From assembly GCA_003635185.1 (NCBI GenBank), contig PYJA01000044.1:24680-88679 (forward strand): a stretch of 64,000 nt of DNA. The letters are read 5' to 3'. Numbering within the stretch: the stretch's first letter is position 1; every line of letters begins with the position of its first letter. The position numbers and the translations under genes are program-made. The stretch is from Candidatus Poribacteria bacterium. Lineage in GTDB: Bacteria; Poribacteria; WGA-4E; WGA-3G. The notes under the pieces are model-generated. The model was not told the origin of the DNA and did no database searches. It saw nothing but the letters and a program-made list of their open reading frames with translations. This document shows, piece by piece, positions 26,804 through 35,852 of the stretch.

Positions 26804-27970
26804 ATGCCAAAAACCCAACTGACAGGCAAACAGAGCGACTTCCTTAAAATCGTTGTTGCTGCGGCAGGACGTGGTGACCTTGAGGCAGTTCGGCAATTTT
26901 TAGAAGACAGACCTGAATGGCTTCACACCATCGGTTCGCACGGTAGAACAATGTTATGGGAGGCTGCATATCGTGGAAAATTAGAAGTCGTTAAATTTCT
27001 GGTAGAACAAGGTGCGGATATAAATCTTCCCGGTTGCCATCTTAGTCAACACGATCTTGAAATAACACCCTACTGTGTTGCACGGCACGAAGGACGCGAC
27101 GAGGTAGCGGATTATCTGTTACAGCAAGGCGCAATTGTGGATATTCATACCGCTGCCTATCTCGCTGACTATGAAACGACTCTTTCGATCCTTGATAACG
27201 ACCCTAATCTTGTCAATAGCAGATACCTCCAGTCCGTGATGCTGCCATCAGGTGAACCGGATTCCTTTGAATATCGTGATACGGAGTGGGCTACACCGCT
27301 CTGCTATGCGATTGTTGGAGGGAATATACGGATTGTTAAACTGCTTATTTCAAGAGGTGCTATAATTGAACCGCACAGTAAACTTTTGTTGGATCACGCC
27401 GTATCAGCGGATCGGGTAGACATTGTTAAATTGCTAATTAATAATGGAGCGGACCCAAGCGAAGCACCACGAATTTATGATGATAATTCTGAGATGAGTG
27501 TACTGCTCAAGTCTCATGGTGTCCCGTCCAAGGACATAAACGCCTTTGACTGGATGGGTTGGCCTCCACTTCCTTATGCATGCCGTGGGGATAAAGGAGA
27601 ACATCCTGAAGCAGTTCTGAGACTTTTGGAACTGGGTGCAGATATAAATGTCCAAAGTAGCAAAGGGAAAACAGCACTGCACTGTGCTGCGAAGGCAGGT
27701 TTTCTCAAAGTAATTGATGTTTTGATGGAAAATGGCGCGACTATTGATGCAACCGACAACAACGGTGAAACGCCGCTGTTTGAAGCAATTCGTTCAACAA
27801 TAAAAGATAGAGACAAACAACGTGCATCAATAGAAGCACTGCTTGTAAAAGGCGCAAACCCGAATCATAAGAATAAGAGAGAGTTAACGCCGCTACAAGT
27901 TGCTCAGCAGATGCGGAGAGCAGACGCAGAAAAAGTTGTTGCATTATTGAAAAAGTATCGTGCTGCCTAA
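26804..27970 (+). CDS. ankyrin-repeat protein
   Basis: A 388-residue soluble protein made largely of ankyrin repeats. Clear units include GRTMLWEAAYRGKLEVVKFL, ATPLCYAIVGGNIRIVKLLI, DHAVSADRVDIVKLLINNGA, GKTALHCAAKAGFLKVIDVL and GETPLFEAIR. There is no signal peptide. Ankyrin stacks bind protein partners; the partner is not apparent. AGAGGAAGG precedes the ATG, and the gene follows the second PhyH gene by 12 nt. Ankyrin proteins are unusually common in sponge symbionts, which fits the suggested lineage but does not prove it. Confidence 0.92.
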   Translation: MPKTQLTGKQSDFLKIVVAAAGRGDLEAVRQFLEDRPEWLHTIGSHGRTMLWEAAYRGKLEVVKFLVEQGADINLPGCHLSQHDLEITPYCVARHEGRDEVADYLLQQGAIVDIHTAAYLADYETTLSILDNDPNLVNSRYLQSVMLPSGEPDSFEYRDTEWATPLCYAIVGGNIRIVKLLISRGAIIEPHSKLLLDHAVSADRVDIVKLLINNGADPSEAPRIYDDNSEMSVLLKSHGVPSKDINAFDWMGWPPLPYACRGDKGEHPEAVLRLLELGADINVQSSKGKTALHCAAKAGFLKVIDVLMENGATIDATDNNGETPLFEAIRSTIKDRDKQRASIEALLVKGANPNHKNKRELTPLQVAQQMRRADAEKVVALLKKYRAA

Positions 27971-28013
27971 CTTGTCCTATCCACTTTTAGTTTTGTAACC
28001 TGACTTTATAAAA

Positions 28014-28745
28014 ATGAAAACTCCGTATACACGCGAAAAACTCATCCAAGATTTTTCCGATCTGGGCATTGAAAAAGCAGATACGCTTTTTATCCATTCG
28101 TCCTTCAAGAGTTTAGGTGCTGTTGAAGGCGGAGCTGGTACTGTTATTTCTGCGCTTGAGGCGGTCATCCGACAAGATGGATTGATTTTGATGCCTTCGT
28201 TTAACCTTCTACCGAGTCGTGAGGAACGTGTGGGATCCTGGGATGTTGAAAAAACTCCCTCCACAGTAGGATGGTTGACAGAGTTTTTTCGGCAGATGCC
28301 CGGCACCTATCGTTCTGACCACTATTCGCATTCTGTTGCTGCACGCGGGAAAGGTGCGGAGAAGTTTGTCGCTGATCATCTCCGATGTGACGGCTATCAA
28401 TCTCCGTGGGATTACCCGCCTTGGGGAAAGACTTATGGCACGCATTCGCCAATGTTCCGCGCATACAAGGCTAATGGCAAACTTCTCATGCTTGGTGTTG
28501 ATTACCAAACCTCAACTTATATTCATCTGGTTGAGGTAATTTATTGGAATAAACGCCTTGCTGATAATTCTGAAGCAAACTTTGTTGGATTAAATCGTCC
28601 AAAACTGGGTGAATTTTGGGATGGACTCGGTAATCTGAGACGGAGTCAGGTCGGAGATTCAGACTGTCGTTTGTCTAACATAAAGACGTATGTAGATACT
28701 CTTCTCGCAGAAGTTGAAAGGAATCCTAACCCTTACGTTGCGTAA
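28014..28745 (+). CDS. AAC(3)-like N-acetyltransferase (antibiotic_NAT family)
   Basis: 243 residues with the aminoglycoside 3-N-acetyltransferase fold blocks: TLFIHSSFKSLGAVEGGAGT, the LILMPSFNLLPS strand, STVGWLTEFFRQMPGTYRSD, and HYSHSVAARG with the family histidine. Members acetylate amino groups with acetyl-CoA, and many environmental homologues (FrbF- and YokD-like) act on unknown metabolites rather than antibiotics. The weakly spaced upstream region gives no obvious Shine-Dalgarno. Resistance should not be assumed. Confidence 0.88.
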   Translation: MKTPYTREKLIQDFSDLGIEKADTLFIHSSFKSLGAVEGGAGTVISALEAVIRQDGLILMPSFNLLPSREERVGSWDVEKTPSTVGWLTEFFRQMPGTYRSDHYSHSVAARGKGAEKFVADHLRCDGYQSPWDYPPWGKTYGTHSPMFRAYKANGKLLMLGVDYQTSTYIHLVEVIYWNKRLADNSEANFVGLNRPKLGEFWDGLGNLRRSQVGDSDCRLSNIKTYVDTLLAEVERNPNPYVA

Positions 28746-28789
28746 AGTGTATAATTGAAAAGGATTACTCATCTCCATAGGAGTTATTG

Positions 28790-29383
28790 ATGACCGACAA
28801 AGAGATTATTACGCATTCACGTTCGCTACGGAACGAAGCAAGCAACCTGCTTAATCACGAAGGTTTGCTGCCAATGTTAAAATATTTCGGGACAACTCGT
28901 GTTATCGGTAGTTATACATTGGATACGATGACATGGCGTGATATTGACATTAGTATGATACTGCCGGATGAACAGGATGTTGAACTTTTCTTTGAAATTG
29001 GGAGCAGAATCGCAACGAAGTTTCACGTTACAAAAATGTCGTATTCAAATCACTTTATTCGCAATTTTCCAGGGTTTGATCACGGGCTTTATTGGGGTAT
29101 TCGGCTTTGCTATGCGGAACGGGAATGGAAGATAGACCTATGGGGATATGGCGAAACAGATTATGAAACACACATGGCTGACTTTGATGTGTTGCACAAC
29201 CAGCTGCAGCAGGCAGATCGCACTGCAATCCTTCGTATCAAACACGCTGTATCTCAACGTCCCGACTATCGGGGAGATGTCTATAATAGTATGGCGATCT
29301 ACCGCGCAGTACTTGAGGGAAAGGTTAAATCTTTAGAGGAATTCAACGCCTGGATTGAAAGGAATTCACATGCTAACACTTGA
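28790..29383 (+). CDS. nucleotidyltransferase-fold protein
   Basis: A 197-residue protein with a polymerase-beta-like core: VIGSYTLDTMTWRDIDISM (GS, nine residues, DxD) and a third Asp in EWKIDLWGYG. I start at the second ATG-like codon (28790) after AGGAG; the track used a TTG one codon earlier. The C-terminal IKHAVSQRPDYRGDVYNSMA helix is seen in similar stand-alone NTases. Its 3' end overlaps the next PhyH gene by 14 nt, so the two are coupled. It is not paired with a HEPN gene. Confidence 0.8.
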   Translation: MTDKEIITHSRSLRNEASNLLNHEGLLPMLKYFGTTRVIGSYTLDTMTWRDIDISMILPDEQDVELFFEIGSRIATKFHVTKMSYSNHFIRNFPGFDHGLYWGIRLCYAEREWKIDLWGYGETDYETHMADFDVLHNQLQQADRTAILRIKHAVSQRPDYRGDVYNSMAIYRAVLEGKVKSLEEFNAWIERNSHANT

Positions 29384-30155
29384 AGAAAAATGGTTTTTTG
29401 ACCACCACGGATTTATCATTCTCCGCAATGTCGTACCCTCCGAAGATATCCAACGAATGATAGAATTGGGCAATCTTTGGCACGACATGACGTTAGAAGA
29501 ATTGCCGCCTCCGTTAACTTCTACTTCGCGCAACAGCCCCTATTCTTCAACGATTGCACACTGGATAAATAATGTCCAATACGGTGATGCAGTTTTCCAG
29601 CGATTAGTGCTTAATCTTGAGATTATGCGCGTCGTTATTGCACTAACGCGAGCAGCACCATGCCTCGTAGACTGTGCCTTGACCAAAAACTATACAACCT
29701 CTGATGACATCAATTTTCATGCGTCTGGGCAGGATTACGGCGTGGAGAATGGTGAACCGCACGCTGGTTTTATCAATGCTGGCACATCTTTAGTTGATGT
29801 CCCTGAAGGAACCGGTTTTGTCTGCCTACCCGGAAGCCATAAACGAAACTTTGACCCACCTGATAATCTGTCAATTTATGACGGTCCCCCTACAGTAAGC
29901 AATGTTCCCGTCAATGCTGGTGATTGCGTTATCTTCACAGAAGCACTCTACCACGGTGCCAGACGTTGGACAGAAGATTATCCTCGTTTTACTGTTTTTA
30001 ACCGATACATTGATAACGGATCGCATGGCGCGTTGCCTAAAGAGGAACATAAACATCTGATCTCGGATGAGGTTTACGAATTGGAACAGCCAGCGATTCG
30101 TGGGCAACAGAAACAAGTTGTAAAACGTATTTTAAATGACTTGGGTTCAGTTTAA
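29370..30155 (+). CDS. PhyH family protein (third)
   Basis: 261 residues, only distantly related to the 25148/26057 pair. Blocks: DHHGFIILRNVVPSEDIQRM, NFHASGQDYG (first metal motif candidate), DVPEGTGFVCLPGSHKRNF, and DCVIFTEALYHGARRW with RFTVFNRY. I start at MLTLEEKWFFDHHGF (29370) because AGGA lies just upstream; the track start is five codons earlier. Coupled to the nucleotidyltransferase gene by overlap. Substrate unknown. Confidence 0.88.
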   Translation: MLTLEEKWFFDHHGFIILRNVVPSEDIQRMIELGNLWHDMTLEELPPPLTSTSRNSPYSSTIAHWINNVQYGDAVFQRLVLNLEIMRVVIALTRAAPCLVDCALTKNYTTSDDINFHASGQDYGVENGEPHAGFINAGTSLVDVPEGTGFVCLPGSHKRNFDPPDNLSIYDGPPTVSNVPVNAGDCVIFTEALYHGARRWTEDYPRFTVFNRYIDNGSHGALPKEEHKHLISDEVYELEQPAIRGQQKQVVKRILNDLGSV

Positions 30156-30163
30156 AACTTTCT

Positions 30164-30391
30164 CCATAGGTGTCAATTTAAGAAAATATTTCTTGTTCTA
30201 AAATCCCTTCTGAATAGGCATGACGATTGGAACTGTCCACATCTTAGTCCCGTAGGGACGATATGTTTATAGAAGAATGTTGTCCTCCCTCTCTTGAGTT
30301 CCGTAGGAACGGCATAGAAAGATAAACATATCGTCCCTACGGGACTGAAGGTACTACCACAGCGAATTTATCCCTAAATTGACACCTATGG
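30164..30391. repeat. composite element: TAGGTGTCAATTTA inverted ends around a REP-like palindrome
   Basis: The left end ccataggtgtcaattta and right end taaattgacacctatgg are exact inverted repeats. Between them sits a second inverted pair, tcccgtagggacgatatgtt and its complement (30245-30346). This looks like one repeat family inserted into another. It occupies most of the 372-base gap after the third PhyH gene; the remainder (30392-30527) is AT-rich with no gene. Confidence 0.75.
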
Positions 30392-30527
30392 TGCTGCTCC
30401 GTTTCTGCACAACCTAACAGGTTATGCTACAGAAATGTCCAAGTAATTATATGCTTACTATATATCTCAACATGGAATAATGAATTGGGAAATGTTTATG
30501 AAAGAAAACTTGGTATCAAACTCCTAA

Positions 30528-32405
30528 CTATTCTCTTTTCATCTCAATCAAATGCGCACCTTCCAACCCAGCACGCACCTCTTCATCATAACTTGTCACA
30601 ACGACTTGGTGATCTTCAGCAAGTTGACGAATAAAGTCTACCATCAACGTTTTTCGTTGTTCATCTAAATGAAGTGTTGGATCATCAAACACAAAGAAAC
30701 CGGGGTTGCCTAAAACTTTGGCGAGTGCTACCTTGAAACAGAGATAGAGGAACATTTTTTCACTACCACTGAGCAACATCAAACTCCGATCGACACCATC
30801 AATTTTAACCGAAGGAAGCAGATGTTGTTTCTGTAAGTCAATACGCGTTCTTCCAAAAAGTTCCATCTGTTCGAGTCGGCGATGGAGTTCCTCCTCCGCA
30901 GGTTTAAGGATTTGGCGTTGAAGTGTCTCAATGGTCTTGTCAACCCCAGCACAAGCGAGTTCAAGACTGAGCGTTGTTCTTTCAACCTGTTCTGCTTCAG
31001 CATTTACCTTCTGAAGCCGCTCAAGTCTATCTAATTGCACTGCTTCTTCCTGCTTCAGTTTTTCAAGTTTTTTGCGTTCACTGGCAATTTGCGCTTTCAA
31101 TTGACGTTTGTCTAAATTTTCGGTGATAGATTCTGCAGATTGCACATCGTTATTGAATGATTCATCCGTTCCTTCTTCTGATACACCTTTCTCACTTAAC
31201 CGTGTTTTAATCGTGTCAAGTTCAGTTTGGACTTTATCAATATCCTGCTCAAGTTGTTCTAACCGAGTCGCTTTCGTCTGCAGGGTGCGTAGTCGCTGTT
31301 CAAGTTCCTGCCGACTTTCTAAATTGTCCGTTTTTTCGGTCAACGTTTTCTTATGGACATCTAATTCTGTAGATAGTTGCGATTTTTCGGTATCCTTCTC
31401 TTGAATAATCTTCTGAACGATTTCTTGTTCGATCTTCTGATGGCAGGTGGGACAGTGTCCATCGCCATTCTCAATCAGTGTACGCAGCGTGTCGCGGACC
31501 TTCGTTAATGCTGCAATTTGAGAATCCATACTACCTATTTTTTGGATAAGTTCTTCACGTTCCTTTTCTAATCCAACGGCTTCTTTAACTGCTGTCTCAA
31601 TAGTAGTCATCATTTCGCGTAGGTGGGAAATATTGTTAAAACCGCTCAAAACTTCTGTGCGTTCCTGTGTTAAATTATTTAATTGTGTTTGTGTCTGTTC
31701 GCGATTCTGTTTCCATTCAGCGATTAATTCTGCATCTCCTGTTTCCATGCTGTCTGCCGCCTCAAGTTCTTTCAATTTTGCTTCTATTTTTTCAATTTCT
31801 GTTTTGTGTGCGGTCTGTGCGCTAAACCGCAGGCTATTTTGATGTGCCTGGATCCTGTTCCGCTCGCGTTTTGCAAGACGACGTGCGTCAATGAATCGTT
31901 CACGGACTTCAATCAATCTGTCAATACCGAGGAGCGCGAATAAGATATCACGACGGGTTGCGGGTTGTCGGGCAAGAAATTCAAAAATCTCACCTTCGCG
32001 CAGGAATGTCGTCAAAGCAAGTCGGTCATGCATAATCCCAAATCGTTCTTTCAAAGTAGCTTCAACGACTGTGATGCGTTTCTCATCAAAGACAATATGC
32101 CATTCTCCGTTTTTTTCTTGCCTAAGCTGAAAACGTTTACCCGTTCCACGAAAGAGCATGTAACGTTCACTATCTTCCACAAATTGAAGTCCGGCTGTTC
32201 CGCTATACGATTTTGCACTTTTTATTGCTGCAGCATCAACACGTGGCACGATTGGTTTACCAGTTAAAGTAAAAAAGATGGCGTTGACAAGCGTACTTTT
32301 GCCACTGAAGTTGGGACCAAAAATGAGATTGATGCCATCGGACAGTTCAAAATCTTGCTGTTGAAAACAACCGAATGTCTTGAGGCGAATCCGCTCTAAC
32401 TGCAT
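30528..32405 (-). CDS. Rad50/SbcC-like SMC-type ATPase with zinc hook
   Basis: 625 residues: N-terminal Walker A in LIFGPNFSGKSTLVNAIFF, long coiled coils, a hook HCPTCHQKI (CxxC) in the middle, and C-terminal LSGSEKMFLYLCFKVAL signature, Walker B FFVFDDPTLHLD and a TSYDEE end. The size is much smaller than SbcC or most Rad50. No SbcD/Mre11 nuclease is adjacent. I start at MQLERIRLKTFGCF (32405). The small gene 32407-32613 ends one base upstream, so they form an operon. Likely roles are DNA end processing or defence. Confidence 0.88.
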   Translation of the reverse strand: MQLERIRLKTFGCFQQQDFELSDGINLIFGPNFSGKSTLVNAIFFTLTGKPIVPRVDAAAIKSAKSYSGTAGLQFVEDSERYMLFRGTGKRFQLRQEKNGEWHIVFDEKRITVVEATLKERFGIMHDRLALTTFLREGEIFEFLARQPATRRDILFALLGIDRLIEVRERFIDARRLAKRERNRIQAHQNSLRFSAQTAHKTEIEKIEAKLKELEAADSMETGDAELIAEWKQNREQTQTQLNNLTQERTEVLSGFNNISHLREMMTTIETAVKEAVGLEKEREELIQKIGSMDSQIAALTKVRDTLRTLIENGDGHCPTCHQKIEQEIVQKIIQEKDTEKSQLSTELDVHKKTLTEKTDNLESRQELEQRLRTLQTKATRLEQLEQDIDKVQTELDTIKTRLSEKGVSEEGTDESFNNDVQSAESITENLDKRQLKAQIASERKKLEKLKQEEAVQLDRLERLQKVNAEAEQVERTTLSLELACAGVDKTIETLQRQILKPAEEELHRRLEQMELFGRTRIDLQKQHLLPSVKIDGVDRSLMLLSGSEKMFLYLCFKVALAKVLGNPGFFVFDDPTLHLDEQRKTLMVDFIRQLAEDHQVVVTSYDEEVRAGLEGAHLIEMKRE

Positions 32406-32406
32406 A

Positions 32407-32613
32407 TTAGTTGCCTCGTTTTTCTTGGATGAGGTCATATATCATTTGCGCTCTGACCTTCTCACGCCCATTTTTCAGAGTGAATTCAAAGGCGTTCACA
32501 ATTGCTTCAAACTCATCAGGACCGAGGGTAATATATTTCGGGTCGTGTTGGATGATCGCTTCTATTTCTGCTTTATAGATTTCTCGTGTTTCATTTTCAA
32601 GAACAGTATCCAT
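32407..32613 (-). CDS. small hypothetical protein paired with the Rad50-like ATPase
   Basis: 68 residues, acidic and helical (MDTVLENETREIYKAEIEAI, then EAIVNAFEFTLKNGREKVRA). Its stop codon lies one base before the ATPase start (taatATG), so translation is coupled. I know no family. It is too small to be the Mre11-type nuclease; an adaptor or regulatory subunit is possible. Confidence 0.7.
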   Translation of the reverse strand: MDTVLENETREIYKAEIEAIIQHDPKYITLGPDEFEAIVNAFEFTLKNGREKVRAQMIYDLIQEKRGN

Positions 32614-32657
32614 ACTTATATCCTTGTGAATTTTCGCTTCAAACCCATCACTGTAGA

Positions 32658-33788
32658 TTAGATTTTGGATTTAATTTTCATCAACCGTTCGCCTGCTTCC
32701 ACAAGGACATCATCTGCCATGCTAAACATAAACCTGAACTTTGTTTTACCAAGATGTGAATGACTGTAGAAACTGGAACCCGGGACACCACCAACGCCAA
32801 TTTCTTTGACCAACCAATGCGCAAATGCTGTGTCATCAGGGAAGCCAAAATCAGTAATGTCTGTCATAATGTAATAGGCAGCCTCTGGTGGATGACAACG
32901 AAATCCTGCTGCTCTAAGTGTATTAACGAGTCTTTTGCGATTTCGGTCATATTTTTCCACTAACTCTTGGTAGTAAGTTGGTGGCAAGTTGAGTGCAGCG
33001 ATACCTGCACGTTGTAACGGATGCGGCGCGCCGACGGTTAAGAAATCGTGCATTTTGCGAATTGCATCTGTTAAGACTTCTGACGCTACGACATATCCTA
33101 AACGCCATCCTGTCATGGAATATGTTTTGCTCAATCCGGATACAGTAATTGTCCGATCTCGCATCTGCGGCAATGATCCGATACTAAGATGCGATTTGTC
33201 GTCATAGATCATGTGCTCGTATATCTCATCCGTTACAGCGATGCAGTCATATTCACAGCAGAGATCAGCGATCTGTTGGAGTTCGTCTTGCGTAAAGACC
33301 TTGCCAAGCGGATTGTTGGGAGTGTTTATAATTATCGCCTTTGTGTTGGCAGAGAAAGCATTTCGGAGTTCAGTTGGGTCATAGGTAAACCGCATAATAC
33401 CATCTGCAGACTGTGTCTCATGTAGTGAAACATAGACAGGCTTTGCACCAGAGATAATCGTATCCGGCCCATAGTTTTCATAAAAAGGTTCAAAGATGAT
33501 TACCTCATCCCCAGGATTGATAATCGCGAGCAGCGCGGACAGCATGCCTTCCGTTGAACCACAAGTAACAGTAATATTTTTAGCAGCATCGGTAGGAATG
33601 TGGTTGAAAGTCGTCATTTTATGTGCGATTGCTTCGCGAAAATCAGGTGCTCCCCAGGTAATGCTATATTGGTTATATCCTTCTTGAATTGCCTCAACTG
33701 CTGCTGCTTTGACAACCTCTGGCGGTTGATAGGCAGGTGTGCCTTGCGACAGATTAATCGCATTATGACGCAAACAGAGCTGCGTCAT
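32658..33788 (-). CDS. PLP-dependent aminotransferase, class I/II
   Basis: The fold-type I lysine is in TVSGLSKTYSMTGWRLGYVV; other markers are GSTEGMLSALLAI, IINTPNNPLGKVFTQDEL and AVTDEIYEHMIYD. It resembles the AspC/kynurenine-aminotransferase group; the substrate is not determined. Coding similarity continues upstream of the ATG: the frame stays open for 20 more codons (SLQSKLSDKSTRFTESVIRG), typical of family N-termini, to base 33851 with no ATG/GTG/TTG. A GAGGAT followed 8 nt later by ATT at 33851 might be the real start. The coordinates here use the first conventional ATG. Confidence 0.88.
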   Translation of the reverse strand: MTQLCLRHNAINLSQGTPAYQPPEVVKAAAVEAIQEGYNQYSITWGAPDFREAIAHKMTTFNHIPTDAAKNITVTCGSTEGMLSALLAIINPGDEVIIFEPFYENYGPDTIISGAKPVYVSLHETQSADGIMRFTYDPTELRNAFSANTKAIIINTPNNPLGKVFTQDELQQIADLCCEYDCIAVTDEIYEHMIYDDKSHLSIGSLPQMRDRTITVSGLSKTYSMTGWRLGYVVASEVLTDAIRKMHDFLTVGAPHPLQRAGIAALNLPPTYYQELVEKYDRNRKRLVNTLRAAGFRCHPPEAAYYIMTDITDFGFPDDTAFAHWLVKEIGVGGVPGSSFYSHSHLGKTKFRFMFSMADDVLVEAGERLMKIKSKI

Positions 33789-33888
33789 GCCACGGATAAC
33801 AGATTCAGTAAAACGGGTGGATTTGTCTGAGAGTTTGGATTGAAGGGAAATTTGAATATCCTCTATCTGCTTTTATTGTGGAAGACTA

Positions 33889-34800
33889 TCAAAGTCTATT
33901 TTCAAAAAGGGACGACTCTTGATGATCTTCATCTCTACGGGCGTTTTTTGGTGCATCAATGGCTGGCGGTTCAAAATTAGTAACGAGTGCTTCCAACATT
34001 GGCTTTCTATTTGATTCGTTGGCACCGACATGATAAAAATGTTCTCGCGTAATGACATTAAAATCAGACCAAAGTTTTAGAATAGCCTGATTTTCTCTGT
34101 GTTCATTACTATGCCAAGTTGAGAGAATGAATCGGGCTTTGGATGCTTTCAGTCCTTGATAGAGTGATTTTTCGTCCGTTTTGTTCCAGCTATTAAAATA
34201 ATCTGTATGTCGTCCAGCATAAGGCGGATCACAATATATAAAGTCCGCTTCGGTTGCCCCAGATAAGGTAAGGCGAAAATCTTGATGCAAAAAAGTCCAG
34301 TCACTGAGGCTTGCAAGTTTGGAAACCCAATCAACTTGATTCACGATTTTGGTAATATATGCTTTAGAAAAACGTTCCGGTTTGTGCCCGAACGGCACGT
34401 TAAAGTCGCCTTTCCTATTAAAGCGAATAAGTCCGTTAAAGCAAGCACGGTTCAAAAACAGGAAATCAAGCGGAGATTTCTGGGTATTAAACCGTTGACG
34501 TACTTCATAATAATAATCTGCTCCCTGCTTTGCTAACTTACTTCCTTCTGATACAAGGAATTCACGTACGACAATCGGATTGATGGTGCCGTCGTTAATT
34601 CCCTGATAAAAGGAGATAAGGTGTGGGTTTGTATCACAGAAAAGTGCCTTGTGCGGTTTAAGGTTAAACCCTACAACACCAGACCCCATAAACGGTTCAA
34701 TCCAGAGACCTTTGCCATCCCATTGGAATGCCTCTGCTATCCAGGTAACCAATTTGCTTTTGATACCTTGACATTTTATCGGTGGAATAAGGACCTTCAT
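33889..34800 (-). CDS. Dam-like adenine-N6 DNA methyltransferase (D12 class), orphan
   Basis: 303 residues. The SAM motif is EPFMGSGVVGFNL and the catalytic motif is CDPPYAGRHTDYF (DPPY), with NRACFNGLIRFNRKGDFNVP between, the order of Dam/DpnII-type alpha-class methyltransferases. I start at MKVLIPPIKCQGIKSKLV (34800). No restriction endonuclease gene is next to it, so it may act in gene regulation or guard against a restriction system elsewhere. Recognition of GATC is plausible from the family but cannot be shown here. Confidence 0.92.
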   Translation of the reverse strand: MKVLIPPIKCQGIKSKLVTWIAEAFQWDGKGLWIEPFMGSGVVGFNLKPHKALFCDTNPHLISFYQGINDGTINPIVVREFLVSEGSKLAKQGADYYYEVRQRFNTQKSPLDFLFLNRACFNGLIRFNRKGDFNVPFGHKPERFSKAYITKIVNQVDWVSKLASLSDWTFLHQDFRLTLSGATEADFIYCDPPYAGRHTDYFNSWNKTDEKSLYQGLKASKARFILSTWHSNEHRENQAILKLWSDFNVITREHFYHVGANESNRKPMLEALVTNFEPPAIDAPKNARRDEDHQESSLFENRL

Positions 34801-34961
34801 TATGAGTTGAATGCTTCCTGCATATAATATAACCACAAAAAATTAAGGATATGATGTTAGGCACGCAGTTATACTCTCAATACATGTAACGAAATAACCC
34901 AAGCTCCAGTACGCTCTCGCAAAATGCCTATCGGAGCGTGTCTATTTACTAATCGTGACTA

Positions 34962-35750
34962 TCAATTTTCCGTATATCCTACCTTAATTTTTCCCCAAAT
35001 TATTGCAGCTTTGTCCGCTGCTTCAACCGCGAGTGCTTCTTCTAAGCCATTTTTCATTAACATCTGAATGTCCTTTTCCTCTAATGAGACATTGAAGAGC
35101 AGCATTTCATCGAACATCCCTTGCCACTCTCTGCCGCCGTTAGACCATGAACCGATGCGGCCAGGTCCAAATTCACCGGGCAGAGCCCCCTCCCATTTCC
35201 CTCCGGCATCAAGTTCCCCATCAAAGTAGACGCGAACCGATTCTTCAATACTGCTGTATGCAACTGCAAGATGGTACCATCTATTCAAGATGCTTTGGTC
35301 TGCTGTGAAATCCGAATCTGCATACCCTGGGTGTCGCGCAGGATTGTTGGAATGAATACCGAATTCCATCTTATTGTCCGGACGAAATTGGTAATGGACG
35401 AACCCTCGAGCCCAACCATCATGGTTAAAAAAACATCTCCACGCCCCAACCCTACCTGTCAAATTGAACCACTTTAGCAGTGTAAATTCTTTAAGTGGTG
35501 CAATCGCTGGAACGGTGACCCAAGCGTCTGTGCCATTGAGTTCAATAGCGTTGCCAAATTTTCCTTCTACCCACTTCGCGCCGCCAACAAGGTTGCCATC
35601 ATTGCCATTGTCAGATGAATCTGCAGCGACTTTTCCATCTATTTCATCAAACAACCACGCACCGACAATAGTATCCGGATCAATTTCAGCTATGCTGAGT
35701 TGTACAAGCATGAAACATAAGGTTATAAAACTAATTGTTAAGCGTCCCAT
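34962..35750 (-). CDS. secreted LamG/concanavalin-like domain protein
   Basis: A signal peptide (MGRLTISFITLCFMLVQLSIA) is followed by a LamG-type jelly roll: VGAWLFDEIDGKVAADSSDN, GKFGNAIELNGTDAWVTVP, ILNRWYHLAVAYSS, VRVYFDGELDAGG and WQGMFDEMLLFN. The C-terminus (EALAVEAADKAAIIWGKIKV) resembles that of the metalloprotease at 10913 (VEAKSKLVLTWARLK). GGAGG lies 7 nt before the ATG. Probably binds surface carbohydrate or another ligand; secreted LamG proteins are abundant in Poribacteria by my recollection. Confidence 0.92.
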   Translation of the reverse strand: MGRLTISFITLCFMLVQLSIAEIDPDTIVGAWLFDEIDGKVAADSSDNGNDGNLVGGAKWVEGKFGNAIELNGTDAWVTVPAIAPLKEFTLLKWFNLTGRVGAWRCFFNHDGWARGFVHYQFRPDNKMEFGIHSNNPARHPGYADSDFTADQSILNRWYHLAVAYSSIEESVRVYFDGELDAGGKWEGALPGEFGPGRIGSWSNGGREWQGMFDEMLLFNVSLEEKDIQMLMKNGLEEALAVEAADKAAIIWGKIKVGYTEN

Positions 35751-35852
35751 TTTGGTTCCTCCTTAAGTTGTCGGTTATAAATTTCTAAAAACTTGGTAAA
35801 TCCACGAATTCGCTTGTATCGCAGATCGTCATAAAAATGTGTCGTCAACACT

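Noticed and set aside
28014-28745. Aminoglycoside resistance gene
   Set aside because: The fold is AAC(3)-like, but environmental members often act on other amines; resistance cannot be claimed from sequence alone.
33889-34800. Second restriction-modification system
   Set aside because: No endonuclease gene adjoins the Dam-like methyltransferase; neighbours are an aminotransferase and a LamG protein.
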